Of a DNA stretch of 64,000 nucleotides, positions 1 to 8,081 are shown in pieces. This stretch comes from Micromonospora_E sp048060115 (GTDB lineage Bacteria; Actinomycetota; Actinomycetes; Mycobacteriales; Micromonosporaceae), in contig NZ_JBHMIM010000006.1 of assembly GCF_048060115.1 (NCBI RefSeq), positions 62,001 through 126,000 on the forward strand, read 5' to 3'. Each line of letters begins with the position of its first letter. Positions within the stretch are counted from its first letter, which is position 1. The position numbers and the translations under genes were made by a program. The notes beneath the pieces were generated by a model, which worked only from the letters and a program-made list of their open reading frames with translations, was not told the DNA's origin and did not search any database.

Positions 1-1
1 C

Positions 2-1558
2 CGGCCGGCTCCCCCGCCGGGCCAGACCCCGACGCCACCGCCACCGCCACCGGGCCCCGGCCGGCCGGCTCGGCCCGCTGACCTCGTCCCGGGTCAGCCC
101 GGCGACATCGCATCTGTTCAGCCCACCGATCCGTGGGCCCCGCCGGCCGATGCCGGGGCGCATCCGCCAGCGACCGGCTGGGACGACTGGACGCCGACGG
201 ATGACGGTGGCTGGTCGCCGCCGCAGCCCGCGCCGGGACCGCACCAGCAGGCCGGGACGTACCAGCAGGTGGGTCCGGGCGTCACCGAGCTACCCCGGCA
301 ACCGTACGAGGAGGTGCCCGGCGTACACCGGATGCCGGCACCACCCACGCCCGCCGGTCCCGGCGCCGCCTACCCGGTGCCGCCAGGTGTACTGGGCCCG
401 GGTGCCGACCACGTTGCGCACCAACCGACGCCAAACCAACAGCCGACACCGCCGCACCCAGCCGGACCGACGCCGTACACCACCGGACCCGCCCCGCACC
501 CAGCCGGACCGACGCCGTACACCACCGGACCGACGCCCTACACCGCCGGGCCGACGCCGTACCCGGCCGGGCCGACGCCGTACACCGCCGGGCCGGACGC
601 GCCAGCCGGCTGGCCCGACGACTCGTTCGTGCCGACCGCGGAGGAGTTCGCGCAGCGGCGCGCGACCAAGCCGGCGAACCCGCTCGCGTCGATGGGCATG
701 CGGGCCGCACTCAACCGCACCACGCTCGGCCTGGTGAAGCTGCCGCCCGCGCAGTACGAGCAGGAGATCCGTCGGGACATCGAGATGGTACGGCGCAACT
801 TCGGTGGGCTGCGGCAGGTGACCGTGGTCAACCCGAAGGGCGGCGCCGGTAAGACGGTCGCCATCCTGATGCTGGCCATGACGTTCGGGCAGAAGCGTGG
901 CGGCTACGTGCTCGCCTGGGACAACAACGAGACGCAGGGCACCCTGGGCATGCGCGCCCAGCAGGACTTCCACTCCCGCACGGTGCGCGACATGCTCCGT
1001 GACCTGCGCCAGTTCCAGGGGGCCCACGGCCGGGTCGGTGACCTGTCGCAGTACGTCCGGGCGCAGGGCGAGGGCATGTTCGACGTACTCGCCTCGGACG
1101 AGTCGGCCACCGCCGGTGAGATGCTCACCGCCGCCGCGTTCGCCGAGATCCGCGAGGTCGTCAGCCGCTTCTACAAATTGATCTTCGTGGACACCGGCAA
1201 CAACGTCCGCGCCCAGAACTGGCAGGCGGCGATCGACGCCACCGACCAGCTCGTGGTGACCATGTCCGCGCGCAACGACTCCGCCGAGCCGGCCGCCCGG
1301 ATGCTCGACCATCTGGAGCAGACCGGCCGGCAACGGCTGGTCCGACAGGCGGTCACGGTGATCTCCATGCCGCCGTCCCGCCGGGAGATCGACCTGGAAC
1401 CGATCCAGCGGCACTTCGCCGCCCGGACCCGCACGGTCCTGCTCGCGCCGTACGAACGGATCATCGACAGCGGCGAACCGATCCGGTACGGGCAGCTGTC
1501 CTCGACCTTCCGTCAGGCCTGGCTCAAGATCGGTGCCGCGGTGTCGGAAGGGCTGTGA
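2..1558 (+). CDS. MinD/ParA-like ATPase with Pro-rich N-terminus (5' partial)
   Basis: The reading frame is open from base 2, so the start lies before the window. About 518 residues are visible. The first 200 or so are rich in Pro, Ala and Gly and include heptads of the type AGPTPYT. The ATPase domain follows: a deviant Walker A, NPKGGAGKT, is encoded near 829-856 and a Walker B-like FVDTGNN near 1186. This fits the P-loop SIMIBI class (MinD, ParA and the EspI-like proteins of type VII secretion loci), which position machinery in the cell. The Pro-rich tail plus MinD-like core is common in actinomycetes, but no secretion genes are visible here, so the partner is unknown. An upstream extension into the preceding contig is certain. 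The family assignment is firm and the role is not. Confidence 0.85.
   Translation, partial: RPAPPPGQTPTPPPPPPGPGRPARPADLVPGQPGDIASVQPTDPWAPPADAGAHPPATGWDDWTPTDDGGWSPPQPAPGPHQQAGTYQQVGPGVTELPRQPYEEVPGVHRMPAPPTPAGPGAAYPVPPGVLGPGADHVAHQPTPNQQPTPPHPAGPTPYTTGPAPHPAGPTPYTTGPTPYTAGPTPYPAGPTPYTAGPDAPAGWPDDSFVPTAEEFAQRRATKPANPLASMGMRAALNRTTLGLVKLPPAQYEQEIRRDIEMVRRNFGGLRQVTVVNPKGGAGKTVAILMLAMTFGQKRGGYVLAWDNNETQGTLGMRAQQDFHSRTVRDMLRDLRQFQGAHGRVGDLSQYVRAQGEGMFDVLASDESATAGEMLTAAAFAEIREVVSRFYKLIFVDTGNNVRAQNWQAAIDATDQLVVTMSARNDSAEPAARMLDHLEQTGRQRLVRQAVTVISMPPSRREIDLEPIQRHFAARTRTVLLAPYERIIDSGEPIRYGQLSSTFRQAWLKIGAAVSEGL
461..595 (+). repeat. 21-bp in-frame repeat coding (A/T)GPTPYT heptads
   Basis: About six imperfect 21-bp units sit inside the MinD-like gene and encode AGPTPYT, TGPAPHP, AGPTPYT, TGPTPYT, AGPTPYP and AGPTPYT. 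They lie in the disordered Pro-rich arm, so copy number probably varies between strains without affecting the ATPase. Confidence 0.8.
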
Positions 1559-1606
1559 CCCGGCCGAGCAGCGCCTCGGCCGGGTCGGATCAGGTGGATC
1601 GAAGGC

Positions 1607-2035
1607 TCAGCTGCCGGCCAGGGCGTCCCCGGCGGCCGGGTCGCAGTCGCGCAGGAACTGGGCGCACCGCGCCGCCTCGTCGGACTCGCCGATCTCCCCG
1701 GCCGCCCGCGACAGCAGGTGAAGGCAGGCAAGGAAACCCTGGTTCGGCCGGTGGGACCAGGGCACCGGGCCATGGCCCTTCCAACCGCTGCGGCGCAGCT
1801 GGTCCAGCCCGCGGTGGTACCCGGTCCGCGCGTACGCGTACGCGGTGACGACCGCGCCCTTGGCGAACGCACGCTGGGCAAGCACCGCCCACGCCCGACT
1901 GTAGGTGGGGTGACGACCGGTGGCGGCGGCGTACGCCTCATCGGTATCCACCTGGGCGGCCTCGGCGAGCGCCGCTTCGGCCTGCTCGTCGCCGGGAAGC
2001 AAAGTGGCCGGCGGCTCGGGCAACAGGTTCTGCAT
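1607..2035 (-). CDS. DUF3151 family protein
   Basis: A 142-residue protein beginning MQNLLPEPPATLLPGD. It carries the DUF3151 signatures RTGYHRGLDQLRRSGWKGHGPVPW and a CAQFLRDCDP-like end. DUF3151 is a small actinobacterial family of unknown function, predicted all-alpha and TPR-like. An in-frame ATG at 2044 is an alternative start (145 residues), but neither start has a clear ribosome binding site. I chose 2035 because relatives begin with MQNLL-like residues. In Streptomyces and relatives this gene usually sits next to fba; here fba lies about 6.7 kb away, beyond a regulator-rich stretch. Confidence 0.85.
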   Translation of the reverse strand: MQNLLPEPPATLLPGDEQAEAALAEAAQVDTDEAYAAATGRHPTYSRAWAVLAQRAFAKGAVVTAYAYARTGYHRGLDQLRRSGWKGHGPVPWSHRPNQGFLACLHLLSRAAGEIGESDEAARCAQFLRDCDPAAGDALAGS

Positions 2036-2130
2036 TCGGCCCATTCAACCCGGATTTGCCGCAGCGTGGTGTCTGAACGGATGAGTCCTTCGTCACGCGT
2101 GCGGTGGGTGTGCGACGAGCACTACTCGAC

Positions 2131-2200
2131 TAGAAATAGAGGTCCGGAGCCTCCCCAGGACCCGGTTTGGAAGCCCGGTGGCCTCGTGCCACCGGGCTTC
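2131..2200 (+). ncRNA. candidate small structured RNA or leader ending in a terminator hairpin
   Basis: A possible -10 box, TAGAAAT, lies at 2131-2137 with only a weak -35-like TGTGCG upstream. A stem-loop follows (GGTCC at 2141-2145 pairs with GGACC at 2158-2162 around a C-rich loop). A perfect 13-bp hairpin comes next (2170-2182 with 2188-2200, loop CTCGT). The second hairpin resembles an intrinsic terminator without a U-run. This could be a roughly 65-nt small RNA or an attenuator before the LOG-family gene. Promoter and RNA are inferred; the hairpins are seen directly. Confidence 0.4.
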
Positions 2201-2278
2201 GCCATGTCCAGGGCCGGGCGCCGACCAAGAAACCAACCGGACACTCAGCCGTTTGCGGCGACAGGAGAAAATGTCCAG

Positions 2279-3556
2279 GTGCCCACGCCACCCCCCGCAG
2301 AACTACTCGAACCGTACGACACGACGCCGTACGAAGTAGAATCCCGCGCCGAGCTGGACCGCCACCTGGCCGCCGGCAGCCTCGCCGGGCTGACCGTGCA
2401 GGGCCTGCAGTTCGACGTGCCACCGGTACCCGACCTGAGCGACGTCGACCTCGCCGACGCCCTCTTCCTCGGCTGCTCGTTCCCGTCCGCGCAGGCCGAG
2501 GCCGACCTGGTCCGGCGCGGCGCGCACGTGGTGCCGCCGTTCGCCGCGCTGCCGTACCCCAGTCATCCGCCCCGGCTCTACACCCCCGCGGACCTCGCCG
2601 CCGGGTTCGCCGAGCACGGCCCCGACGGCATGTACGACAACCTGGTCTACCAGCACTTCCGGCAACACGGCGGTGCCCTGCCGGAGATCCGGGAGGCGCT
2701 GGCCCAACGGCTGCACGACCACGCCATCGACAACGCGCTCGCCGACACCACCCGGGCCTGGATCGACGCGTACGGGCCGGCCTCGGTGATCGGGGTGATG
2801 GGCGGGCACGCCGTGCTGCGCGGCACCTCGGCGTACCGGCTGGCCGCCATGCTCGGCTGGGAGCTGACCCGGGCCGGACGCCTGGTCGTCACCGGCGGCG
2901 GGCCGGGCGTGATGGAGGCCGCCAACCTCGGCGCCTACCTGAGCGGTCACGACGCCGAGGACCTGGCTGCCGCCATCGACCTGCTCGCCACCGCGCCGGA
3001 CTACGCCGACCAGCGGCCGTACACCGCCGCGGCGCTGGCGGTCCGCGACCGCTATGGCGCCGACCCCCACGCCGACGACCCGCCCGCCGAGTCCGCCGCC
3101 GGCACCGGCACCGGTGACGGGCTCGACTGGGCGCGGGCCGGCGGGCTGGCCATCCCCACCTGGCTGTACGGGCACGAACCAGCGAATCTGTTCGCCGGCC
3201 GGATCGCCAAGTACTTCTGCAACGCCGTCCGGGAGGACACCATCCTGCGGCTGACCCGGGGCGGGATCGTCTTCGCGCCCGGCCGCGCCGGCACCGTACA
3301 GGAGGTCTTCCAGGCGGCGACGAAGACGTTCTACGGCACCGACGGTGCCAGCGGCCCGTACGTCTTCCTCGACCGTGCCTTCTGGACCGAGACGCTACCG
3401 GTGCAGACCGTGCTGGGGCCGCTGCTGGCGCTGTCCCCGGCTGGCGACCTGTCCCCGCTGATCCGACTCACCGACGACGTTCACGAGGCGGTCGAGCTGC
3501 TCACCGCCACCCCGCTACCGCCGGTCGTGCCCGCCCAGGCCACCAGGTCCGGCTGA
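2279..3556 (+). CDS. LOG family (lysine decarboxylase-like) nucleotide-binding protein
   Basis: A 425-residue protein. The GTG at 2279 is chosen because AGGAGA at 2263-2268 lies 10 nt upstream; the longer open frame before it has no such site. The C-terminal half is a Rossmann-type LOG domain with GGGPGVMEAANLGAY (about residues 205-219). The second signature reads PGRAGTVQE instead of the usual PGGxGTxxE. LOG proteins hydrolyse nucleoside monophosphates; plant and mycobacterial members release cytokinin-like bases and PpnN acts on purine and pyrimidine nucleotides. This is the long form with about 150 extra N-terminal residues. The changed Gly may alter activity. The 3' end overlaps the convergent MerR-PP2C gene by 42 bp. 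Confidence 0.75.
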   Translation: MPTPPPAELLEPYDTTPYEVESRAELDRHLAAGSLAGLTVQGLQFDVPPVPDLSDVDLADALFLGCSFPSAQAEADLVRRGAHVVPPFAALPYPSHPPRLYTPADLAAGFAEHGPDGMYDNLVYQHFRQHGGALPEIREALAQRLHDHAIDNALADTTRAWIDAYGPASVIGVMGGHAVLRGTSAYRLAAMLGWELTRAGRLVVTGGGPGVMEAANLGAYLSGHDAEDLAAAIDLLATAPDYADQRPYTAAALAVRDRYGADPHADDPPAESAAGTGTGDGLDWARAGGLAIPTWLYGHEPANLFAGRIAKYFCNAVREDTILRLTRGGIVFAPGRAGTVQEVFQAATKTFYGTDGASGPYVFLDRAFWTETLPVQTVLGPLLALSPAGDLSPLIRLTDDVHEAVELLTATPLPPVVPAQATRSG

Positions 3557-4618
3557 GCGCGGCACGACCTCGACGACCGCGCAGGCGACGTTGTCCGGGG
3601 CACCCGCCCGGTACGCGAGGTCGATCACCACGCGTACCGTCTGCGCCGGATCATGCCCGGCGCTGACGGCGGTGGCCAGGGCGGCGTCCGGCACGACCGC
3701 CCAGACACCGTCCGAGCAGAGCAGAAACCGGTCGTACGCGACCAGCGAATGCGTCGCGTACGCCGGCCGGACGCTGCCGGTGCCGTCCAGTGCCTGGGTC
3801 AGTAGCGCCCGCTGCCGATGGGTCTGGGCGAGCGCCGGGTCGAGCCGACCCTCGTCGACCAGGCTCTGCACGTAGCTGTCGTCGCGGGTGAGCTGGACCA
3901 GTTCGCCGCCCCGGCACCGGTACGCCCGGGTGTCGCCGACGTGCACCAGGGCGAGCCGGTCGCCGACAGCCAGCAACGCGGTCAGGGTGCTGATCGGCGC
4001 CTTGCCTGTCTGAGCCCGCACCTGGCCCACCGCGTCGTCGGCCGCGCGGGCCAACGCAGCGCCGGTCACCTGAGCCGGATCGGTGCCGAGCCGCGCCAGC
4101 GCACTGATCACCGCAGCGCTCGCCGCCGCCCCGCCCGGCCCGGCGGCACCGTCGGCGACGGCCACCAGCCGGCCTGCGGCGTACGCCTGATCCTCGTTGC
4201 TGGTCCGCACCCTGCCGATGTCGGTCCGGGCGGCGCTGTGCAGCTCGAACCCGGATTGTTGGTCGGTCATCGTCGTTCTCCCCTTCTGGAGTTCGTCGAC
4301 GAGGCTGGTCACGAGTCGTTGCCTGGCCGCCACATCGGCCTGGGTGGCCGACCACCAGTCGGATATCTCCCCGGCGACGGTCGCCGGGTCGTCCGGCCAG
4401 TGCGCGCAGACCTGCCGGATCCGGCGTAGCGGCATGCCGCTACGCCGCAACGTGGCCACCAACCTGGCCAACTCCAGCTGCTCCGGGTCGTAGTACCGGT
4501 AGCCGGAGTCCGGGTCGACCGCTGCCGGTCGCAGCAGTCCCAGGTCGGAGTAGATCCGCAGGGCCTTGACGGTCAGTCCGGCCGCTCGGGCGAACACGCC
4601 GATGGTGAGCAGCCGCAT
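3515..4618 (-). CDS. MerR-type DNA-binding domain fused to PP2C phosphatase
   Basis: A 367-residue protein. GGAGG lies about 7 nt before the ATG at 4618. Residues 1-110 are a MerR winged helix (TIGVFARAAGLTVKALRIYSDLGLL, then YRYYDPEQL). Residues 120-367 are a complete PPM/PP2C Ser/Thr phosphatase with NED, VADG, GDTRAYR, LCSDGVW and APDN motifs, so the metal-binding aspartates are kept. A second GGGGAG lies 7 nt before an internal in-frame ATG at 4270, which would give a free 251-residue phosphatase. The most direct reading is a regulator whose effector region is a phosphatase, possibly made in two forms. No kinase is adjacent. The domain calls are firm; the biology is inference. Confidence 0.85.
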   Translation of the reverse strand: MRLLTIGVFARAAGLTVKALRIYSDLGLLRPAAVDPDSGYRYYDPEQLELARLVATLRRSGMPLRRIRQVCAHWPDDPATVAGEISDWWSATQADVAARQRLVTSLVDELQKGRTTMTDQQSGFELHSAARTDIGRVRTSNEDQAYAAGRLVAVADGAAGPGGAAASAAVISALARLGTDPAQVTGAALARAADDAVGQVRAQTGKAPISTLTALLAVGDRLALVHVGDTRAYRCRGGELVQLTRDDSYVQSLVDEGRLDPALAQTHRQRALLTQALDGTGSVRPAYATHSLVAYDRFLLCSDGVWAVVPDAALATAVSAGHDPAQTVRVVIDLAYRAGAPDNVACAVVEVVPRSAGPGGLGGHDRR

Positions 4619-4897
4619 CGTGCCCTCCTCGTGCCGGCCGTCGTCGACCGGCACGACCCATGCTGCGGCCGGCCCCAAGGTCCGGGTCAAGCAGCCGGGC
4701 GTACGGTGCCGAGCCACCGAGTCAGGAACGGCAGCGACCTGTCAGATGCCGACCACCCGGACACGGCGAAGGGGTCGGCGTGCGGGCCGACCCCTGGCCA
4801 GGATCGTAGCAGCCACGTCGGTCGCGGCGTACCGTCGCCAGTAGAGCGCCGACCCGTGCGGGGGCGGCCAACAACCCTCGTGCGGGAGGGCACAACC

Positions 4898-6136
4898 ATG
4901 GCAACCATTGGCGAACGCGTCAGCAAACTCCGCCGGGAGCAGCAACTCACCCAGGAGCAACTAGCCGACCGCGCTGGGCTCAGCGTCGGCGCGATACGGA
5001 AGATCGAGCGCGAGAGGCACAACGCACGCCTGGACACGCTGCGGCGGATCGCGAAAGTCCTCGGAGTGGCAACCACATCGCTCATTGGCGACGCGCCGGA
5101 CGCCGTCGCGCACGCCACACCCGGACACCGAGCCCTGCCACTGCTGGCCCTCCGGCAGGCGCTGACGCCAGTGGTCGGCTACGACGGGCGGGTCCTCAGC
5201 GCGGTGGCCGACCAGCCGACCCTGACAATCGGCAGTGTCCGTGCACATCTGGTCGAAGCCAACACTGCGTACCACGCGAACGACTTCGGCGTGGTCGTAG
5301 GTCAGCTTCCGGTGCTCATCGCAGAAGCCCGGACCCTAGTGTCGAACAGCAGTGGCGACGACCAGAGCGACGCGCAGCGGATCGCCAGCGGCGCCTACCA
5401 ACTCGCCGCGCGGCTGCTCCTGCAGATCCGGGCGCACGACCTCGCGCACACCGCCGCTATCGCTGCACGCGAGGCGGCAGCGGAGTCGGGCCACATGCCG
5501 ACCATTGCGGCCGCCGTCAGTCCCATGTGCTGGCTGCTGATGAGGCAGGCTCGCCTCAGCGAGTCGGCGGAACTGGCCGCGGTCACCGCCGACGGTGTCG
5601 AGCCGCCGAGGATCAGTCAGGCCACGTCGGTTGAATTGGCGTCGTGGGGGTGGCTGTGGGTGCGGGCGGCTGCAGCAGCGGCCCGGGATGGCCGCGACCA
5701 GGACGCCCACGGCATGCTGGACTTGGCTGCGACCGCTGCGACGAGGATGACCCAGGTCAGCCAGCCATCCGGGCAAACTCAGTACGCGCTTGGGTGGCTG
5801 GCGCCATCCAAGGTGCAGATGATGCGTGCCGAGGTGGCAGCTATCACCGGAGACCCAGCGCAGGTGCTGCGGTACGCGGGCACGGTCGGCGACACAGCCG
5901 GTGTCCTCGCGAGCTGCAAGCAGCGGCACCAGCTTGATGTGGCGTGGGCGCACGCTGCGCGACGGCAGTGGCCTGAGGCGACCGAGGTACTGACGCGCCT
6001 GAGCTGCACTGCTCCGGGCTGGATGCGGCACCAGCGGTACGCGAAAGACGTGATCCGCACCGTCCGGGACGAACGTCGCCGGGCTGCGACCCAGGACCTC
6101 GCCAACCTGATCACGCTGGTCGGACTCGACGGGTAA
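4898..6136 (+). CDS. XRE-family regulator with C-terminal TPR-like region
   Basis: A 412-residue protein. The ATG at 4898 follows GGGAGGG at 4884-4890. Residues 5-60 form a helix-turn-helix (LRREQQLTQEQLADRAGLSVGAIRKIER), ending with LGVATTSLIG. The remaining 340 or so residues are Ala-rich helices typical of the TPR-like sensor half of actinomycete XRE proteins. Codon choice is a little less GC3-biased than in neighbouring housekeeping genes, in line with an accessory origin. It is monocistronic and ends at the hairpin at 6143-6181. Target genes cannot be read from the sequence. Confidence 0.8.
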   Translation: MATIGERVSKLRREQQLTQEQLADRAGLSVGAIRKIERERHNARLDTLRRIAKVLGVATTSLIGDAPDAVAHATPGHRALPLLALRQALTPVVGYDGRVLSAVADQPTLTIGSVRAHLVEANTAYHANDFGVVVGQLPVLIAEARTLVSNSSGDDQSDAQRIASGAYQLAARLLLQIRAHDLAHTAAIAAREAAAESGHMPTIAAAVSPMCWLLMRQARLSESAELAAVTADGVEPPRISQATSVELASWGWLWVRAAAAAARDGRDQDAHGMLDLAATAATRMTQVSQPSGQTQYALGWLAPSKVQMMRAEVAAITGDPAQVLRYAGTVGDTAGVLASCKQRHQLDVAWAHAARRQWPEATEVLTRLSCTAPGWMRHQRYAKDVIRTVRDERRRAATQDLANLITLVGLDG

Positions 6137-6142
6137 CCCATA

Positions 6143-6181
6143 GCGGGGTACAACCGCCAGGCATCGTGCGTTGTACCCCGC
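6143..6181 (+). terminator. 12-bp perfect hairpin after the XRE gene
   Basis: GCGGGGTACAAC at 6143-6154 pairs perfectly with GTTGTACCCCGC at 6170-6181 around a 15-nt loop, starting 6 nt past the stop codon. It is probably an intrinsic terminator. The GTAC core could also serve as an operator. Confidence 0.65.
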
Positions 6182-6259
6182 CCAGCATCTTCACTCTCAG
6201 TGATCAACTGGGCACGATCTACCCAAGGCGCAGTCAGCACGGTCCCGCGACGGAGCGGG

Positions 6260-6321
6260 GGGCCGGGCCGCGTAGCGCCTGCGGCCCGGCCCTGCACTCC
6301 CGCATCGTCGCGACGCGGGAG
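6260..6321 (+). other. two further hairpins in the leader of the small-ORF/XRE operon
   Basis: A 12-bp perfect stem (GGGCCGGGCCGC at 6260-6271 with its complement at 6281-6292) is followed at once by a 7-bp stem (CTCCCGC at 6297-6303 with GCGGGAG at 6315-6321) whose loop holds the palindrome GTCGCGAC. Both lie 90-150 nt before the first ORF of the next operon, so they may be part of its leader. No other feature is seen between 6182 and 6413. Confidence 0.5.
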
Positions 6322-6413
6322 CACCGCAAGGCCAGGGCCCCAGATCGGCGGCGGCCCGGGGTCGACGTGGAGAGCCACCCCGGGTCGCCGCCCCTCCACC
6401 GAGGAGCGCCCAG

Positions 6414-6584
6414 ATGATCGGCAAATGGTTTCTGCGGCCCGGCGGGGTCGACGTCGTCTATCCGGCACCCGGCCGCCGCCGGTACGCAGACCAGCCTGCC
6501 CGACCGGCCGACACCCGGCCACCGGTCCGAGCAGACCGCACCGACCGGCGCGGCGGAAACGCGGGCCGGCATTTCCTGCCATGA
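6414..6584 (+). CDS. 56-residue small protein, first gene of the XRE operon
   Basis: The ATG at 6414 has GAGGAG at 6401-6406 with a 7-nt gap, the best ribosome binding site in this stretch. The product starts MIGKWFLRPGGVDVVYPAPG and then becomes Arg/Pro/Asp-rich. I do not recognise the family. Its stop overlaps the next start (ATGA at 6581-6584), so translation of the two is coupled. It may be a true small protein or a leader peptide that delivers ribosomes to the next gene. Confidence 0.6.
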   Translation: MIGKWFLRPGGVDVVYPAPGRRRYADQPARPADTRPPVRADRTDRRGGNAGRHFLP

Positions 6585-6856
6585 CCGGCCGCCAAGGCCG
6601 CGCCTGCGGCGGCGAGCCAGTCCACGAACCGGCACGGCCCACCTGGTCGTGCACCGTCTGCTCCGACGGCACGCCCTGGCCCTGCTCGCCAGCGCGAACC
6701 CAGCTCGCCGAGGCCTACGCCGGCGAACCCATCGCCCTGTCGGTCGACATCGCCGAGCTGCTGTCGGTAGCCGCCGAGGAAGCCGGCATCACCGACCCCG
6801 CCGACTTGTACGAACGGTTCGTGGCCTGGACCTGGATCGAGGGCGGGCACCGGTGA
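6581..6856 (+). CDS. small conserved actinomycete protein of unknown function (sometimes labelled flavin reductase)
   Basis: A 91-residue protein with no ribosome binding site of its own, entered through the ATGA overlap with the ORF before it. The sequence HEPARPTWSCTVCSDGTPWPC, followed by AEAYAGEPIALSVDIAELL and LYERFVAWTW, matches a widespread small actinomycete family. Database entries often call it flavin reductase, but at 91 residues it has no room for that fold. The closely spaced Cys residues could bind a metal. The gene ends in a GTGA overlap with the downstream XRE gene, so this protein probably works with or is regulated by that regulator. Confidence 0.7.
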   Translation: MTGRQGRACGGEPVHEPARPTWSCTVCSDGTPWPCSPARTQLAEAYAGEPIALSVDIAELLSVAAEEAGITDPADLYERFVAWTWIEGGHR

Positions 6857-8049
6857 GTGCGGCAGTCGGACGGCGGGTCGCCCAATGGCGGGTTCGCCGA
6901 CGGATGACCCAACAGGTATTCGCCGACCGGATCGGCCGATCGAAAAGCTGGGTCGAGAAGATCGAACGCGGCGCCCGGTCCTTGGACCGGTTCTCGCTGA
7001 TCTGCACGGTGGCCGAGGTGCTCCGGATCGACCCGGCCGAACTCCTCGACGCCAACCTGCAGTCGACGCCGGCCGGCGTGCCGGCCGGCGTCGACGCGGT
7101 CCGCGCTGCCCTGGCCAGCTACCATGCCTTCGCCGCCGCTGGCAGCCGCAGCAAGGTGCCGAACCCGGCCGACGTCGCCCAGCGGGTGGAGCACGCCTGG
7201 GCCACCTACCGCCATGGTGACCATCCCCGGCTACTGCGGATGCTGCCTGAACTGCTCGGCGCCGTACAGCACCTGCACGCGACCGGACCAGCCGCTGGCG
7301 CGGAGTTGCAGGCACTCGCGTACCAGGTCACGGCGCAGGCGCTGGTCAAGGTCGACGAGCCAGACCTTGCCTGGCTCGCCGCAGACCGGGCACTCGCCAC
7401 CGCCGGCGACGATCCGCTCCTCGCCACAGCAGCGGCCATCCCGCTCGGACAAGCCCTACGCGGCCTGGGTCAGAGCCGACTCGCGATGGCAGCGACGATC
7501 GCCGCCGCGCACCGACTCACCGCGTCCGCGAACGGCATCGCGGACATCGAGCACAAGCCGCTGTACGGCACACTGCTGCTGCAAGCGGCCGTTGCCGCTG
7601 CCGGCTGCGGCGACACCACCGCCGTCACCGACCTGATCGGGCAGGCCGCTGCAGTGGCCGGGCAGGTTGAGGACGGCCAGGACCACCGGCAGGCGACGTT
7701 CGGCCCCGCCGCCGTCGACTGCGCCCGCGTGTCGGCGGCCGTCACCCTTGGCGACGCGTCCGACGCCGCCCGCCGACACCCCGCAATCATCCGCCGCAAC
7801 GGGTGGCTACGACTACCCGCCGAGCACCGGGCCGCCTACCTGGTCGACGCCGCACGCGCGTTTCTCCACATCGGCGACCTGGTCGCTGCGGGCCGGACCC
7901 TCGTCGACGCCGACCGCCTCGCACCGGCCGAGATCAGATGCAGACCCACCACCCGCAGCGTCATCGCCGAGATTGCCCGCAGCGGACCGGGATCCGCCGG
8001 CGTCGGCCGGCTGGCAGCAGCACTTGGCCTGACAGTGAGTGTCGGGTGA
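6853..8049 (+). CDS. XRE-family regulator, third gene of a coupled operon
   Basis: A 398-residue protein. The GTG at 6853 overlaps the previous stop (GTGA). The helix-turn-helix spans about residues 5-60 (VAQWRVRRRMTQQVFADRIGRSKSWVEKIERG), and the rest is Ala/Leu-rich helical sequence as in TPR-type XRE regulators. It shares this layout with the regulator at 4898-6136 but is not a close copy. Direct coupling to two small proteins recalls actinomycete modules in which an XRE protein is encoded beside a small partner, though the small proteins here are not DUF397. A regulatory role is probable and its targets are unknown. Confidence 0.8.
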   Translation: MSAAVGRRVAQWRVRRRMTQQVFADRIGRSKSWVEKIERGARSLDRFSLICTVAEVLRIDPAELLDANLQSTPAGVPAGVDAVRAALASYHAFAAAGSRSKVPNPADVAQRVEHAWATYRHGDHPRLLRMLPELLGAVQHLHATGPAAGAELQALAYQVTAQALVKVDEPDLAWLAADRALATAGDDPLLATAAAIPLGQALRGLGQSRLAMAATIAAAHRLTASANGIADIEHKPLYGTLLLQAAVAAAGCGDTTAVTDLIGQAAAVAGQVEDGQDHRQATFGPAAVDCARVSAAVTLGDASDAARRHPAIIRRNGWLRLPAEHRAAYLVDAARAFLHIGDLVAAGRTLVDADRLAPAEIRCRPTTRSVIAEIARSGPGSAGVGRLAAALGLTVSVG

Positions 8050-8081
8050 CCAGAGCGTGCTCACCGGCGACCTCGCGGACG

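Noticed and set aside
6166..6417. 83-residue plus-strand frame before the small-ORF operon
   Set aside because: It reads through the hairpins, lacks a ribosome binding site and has shadow-like composition.
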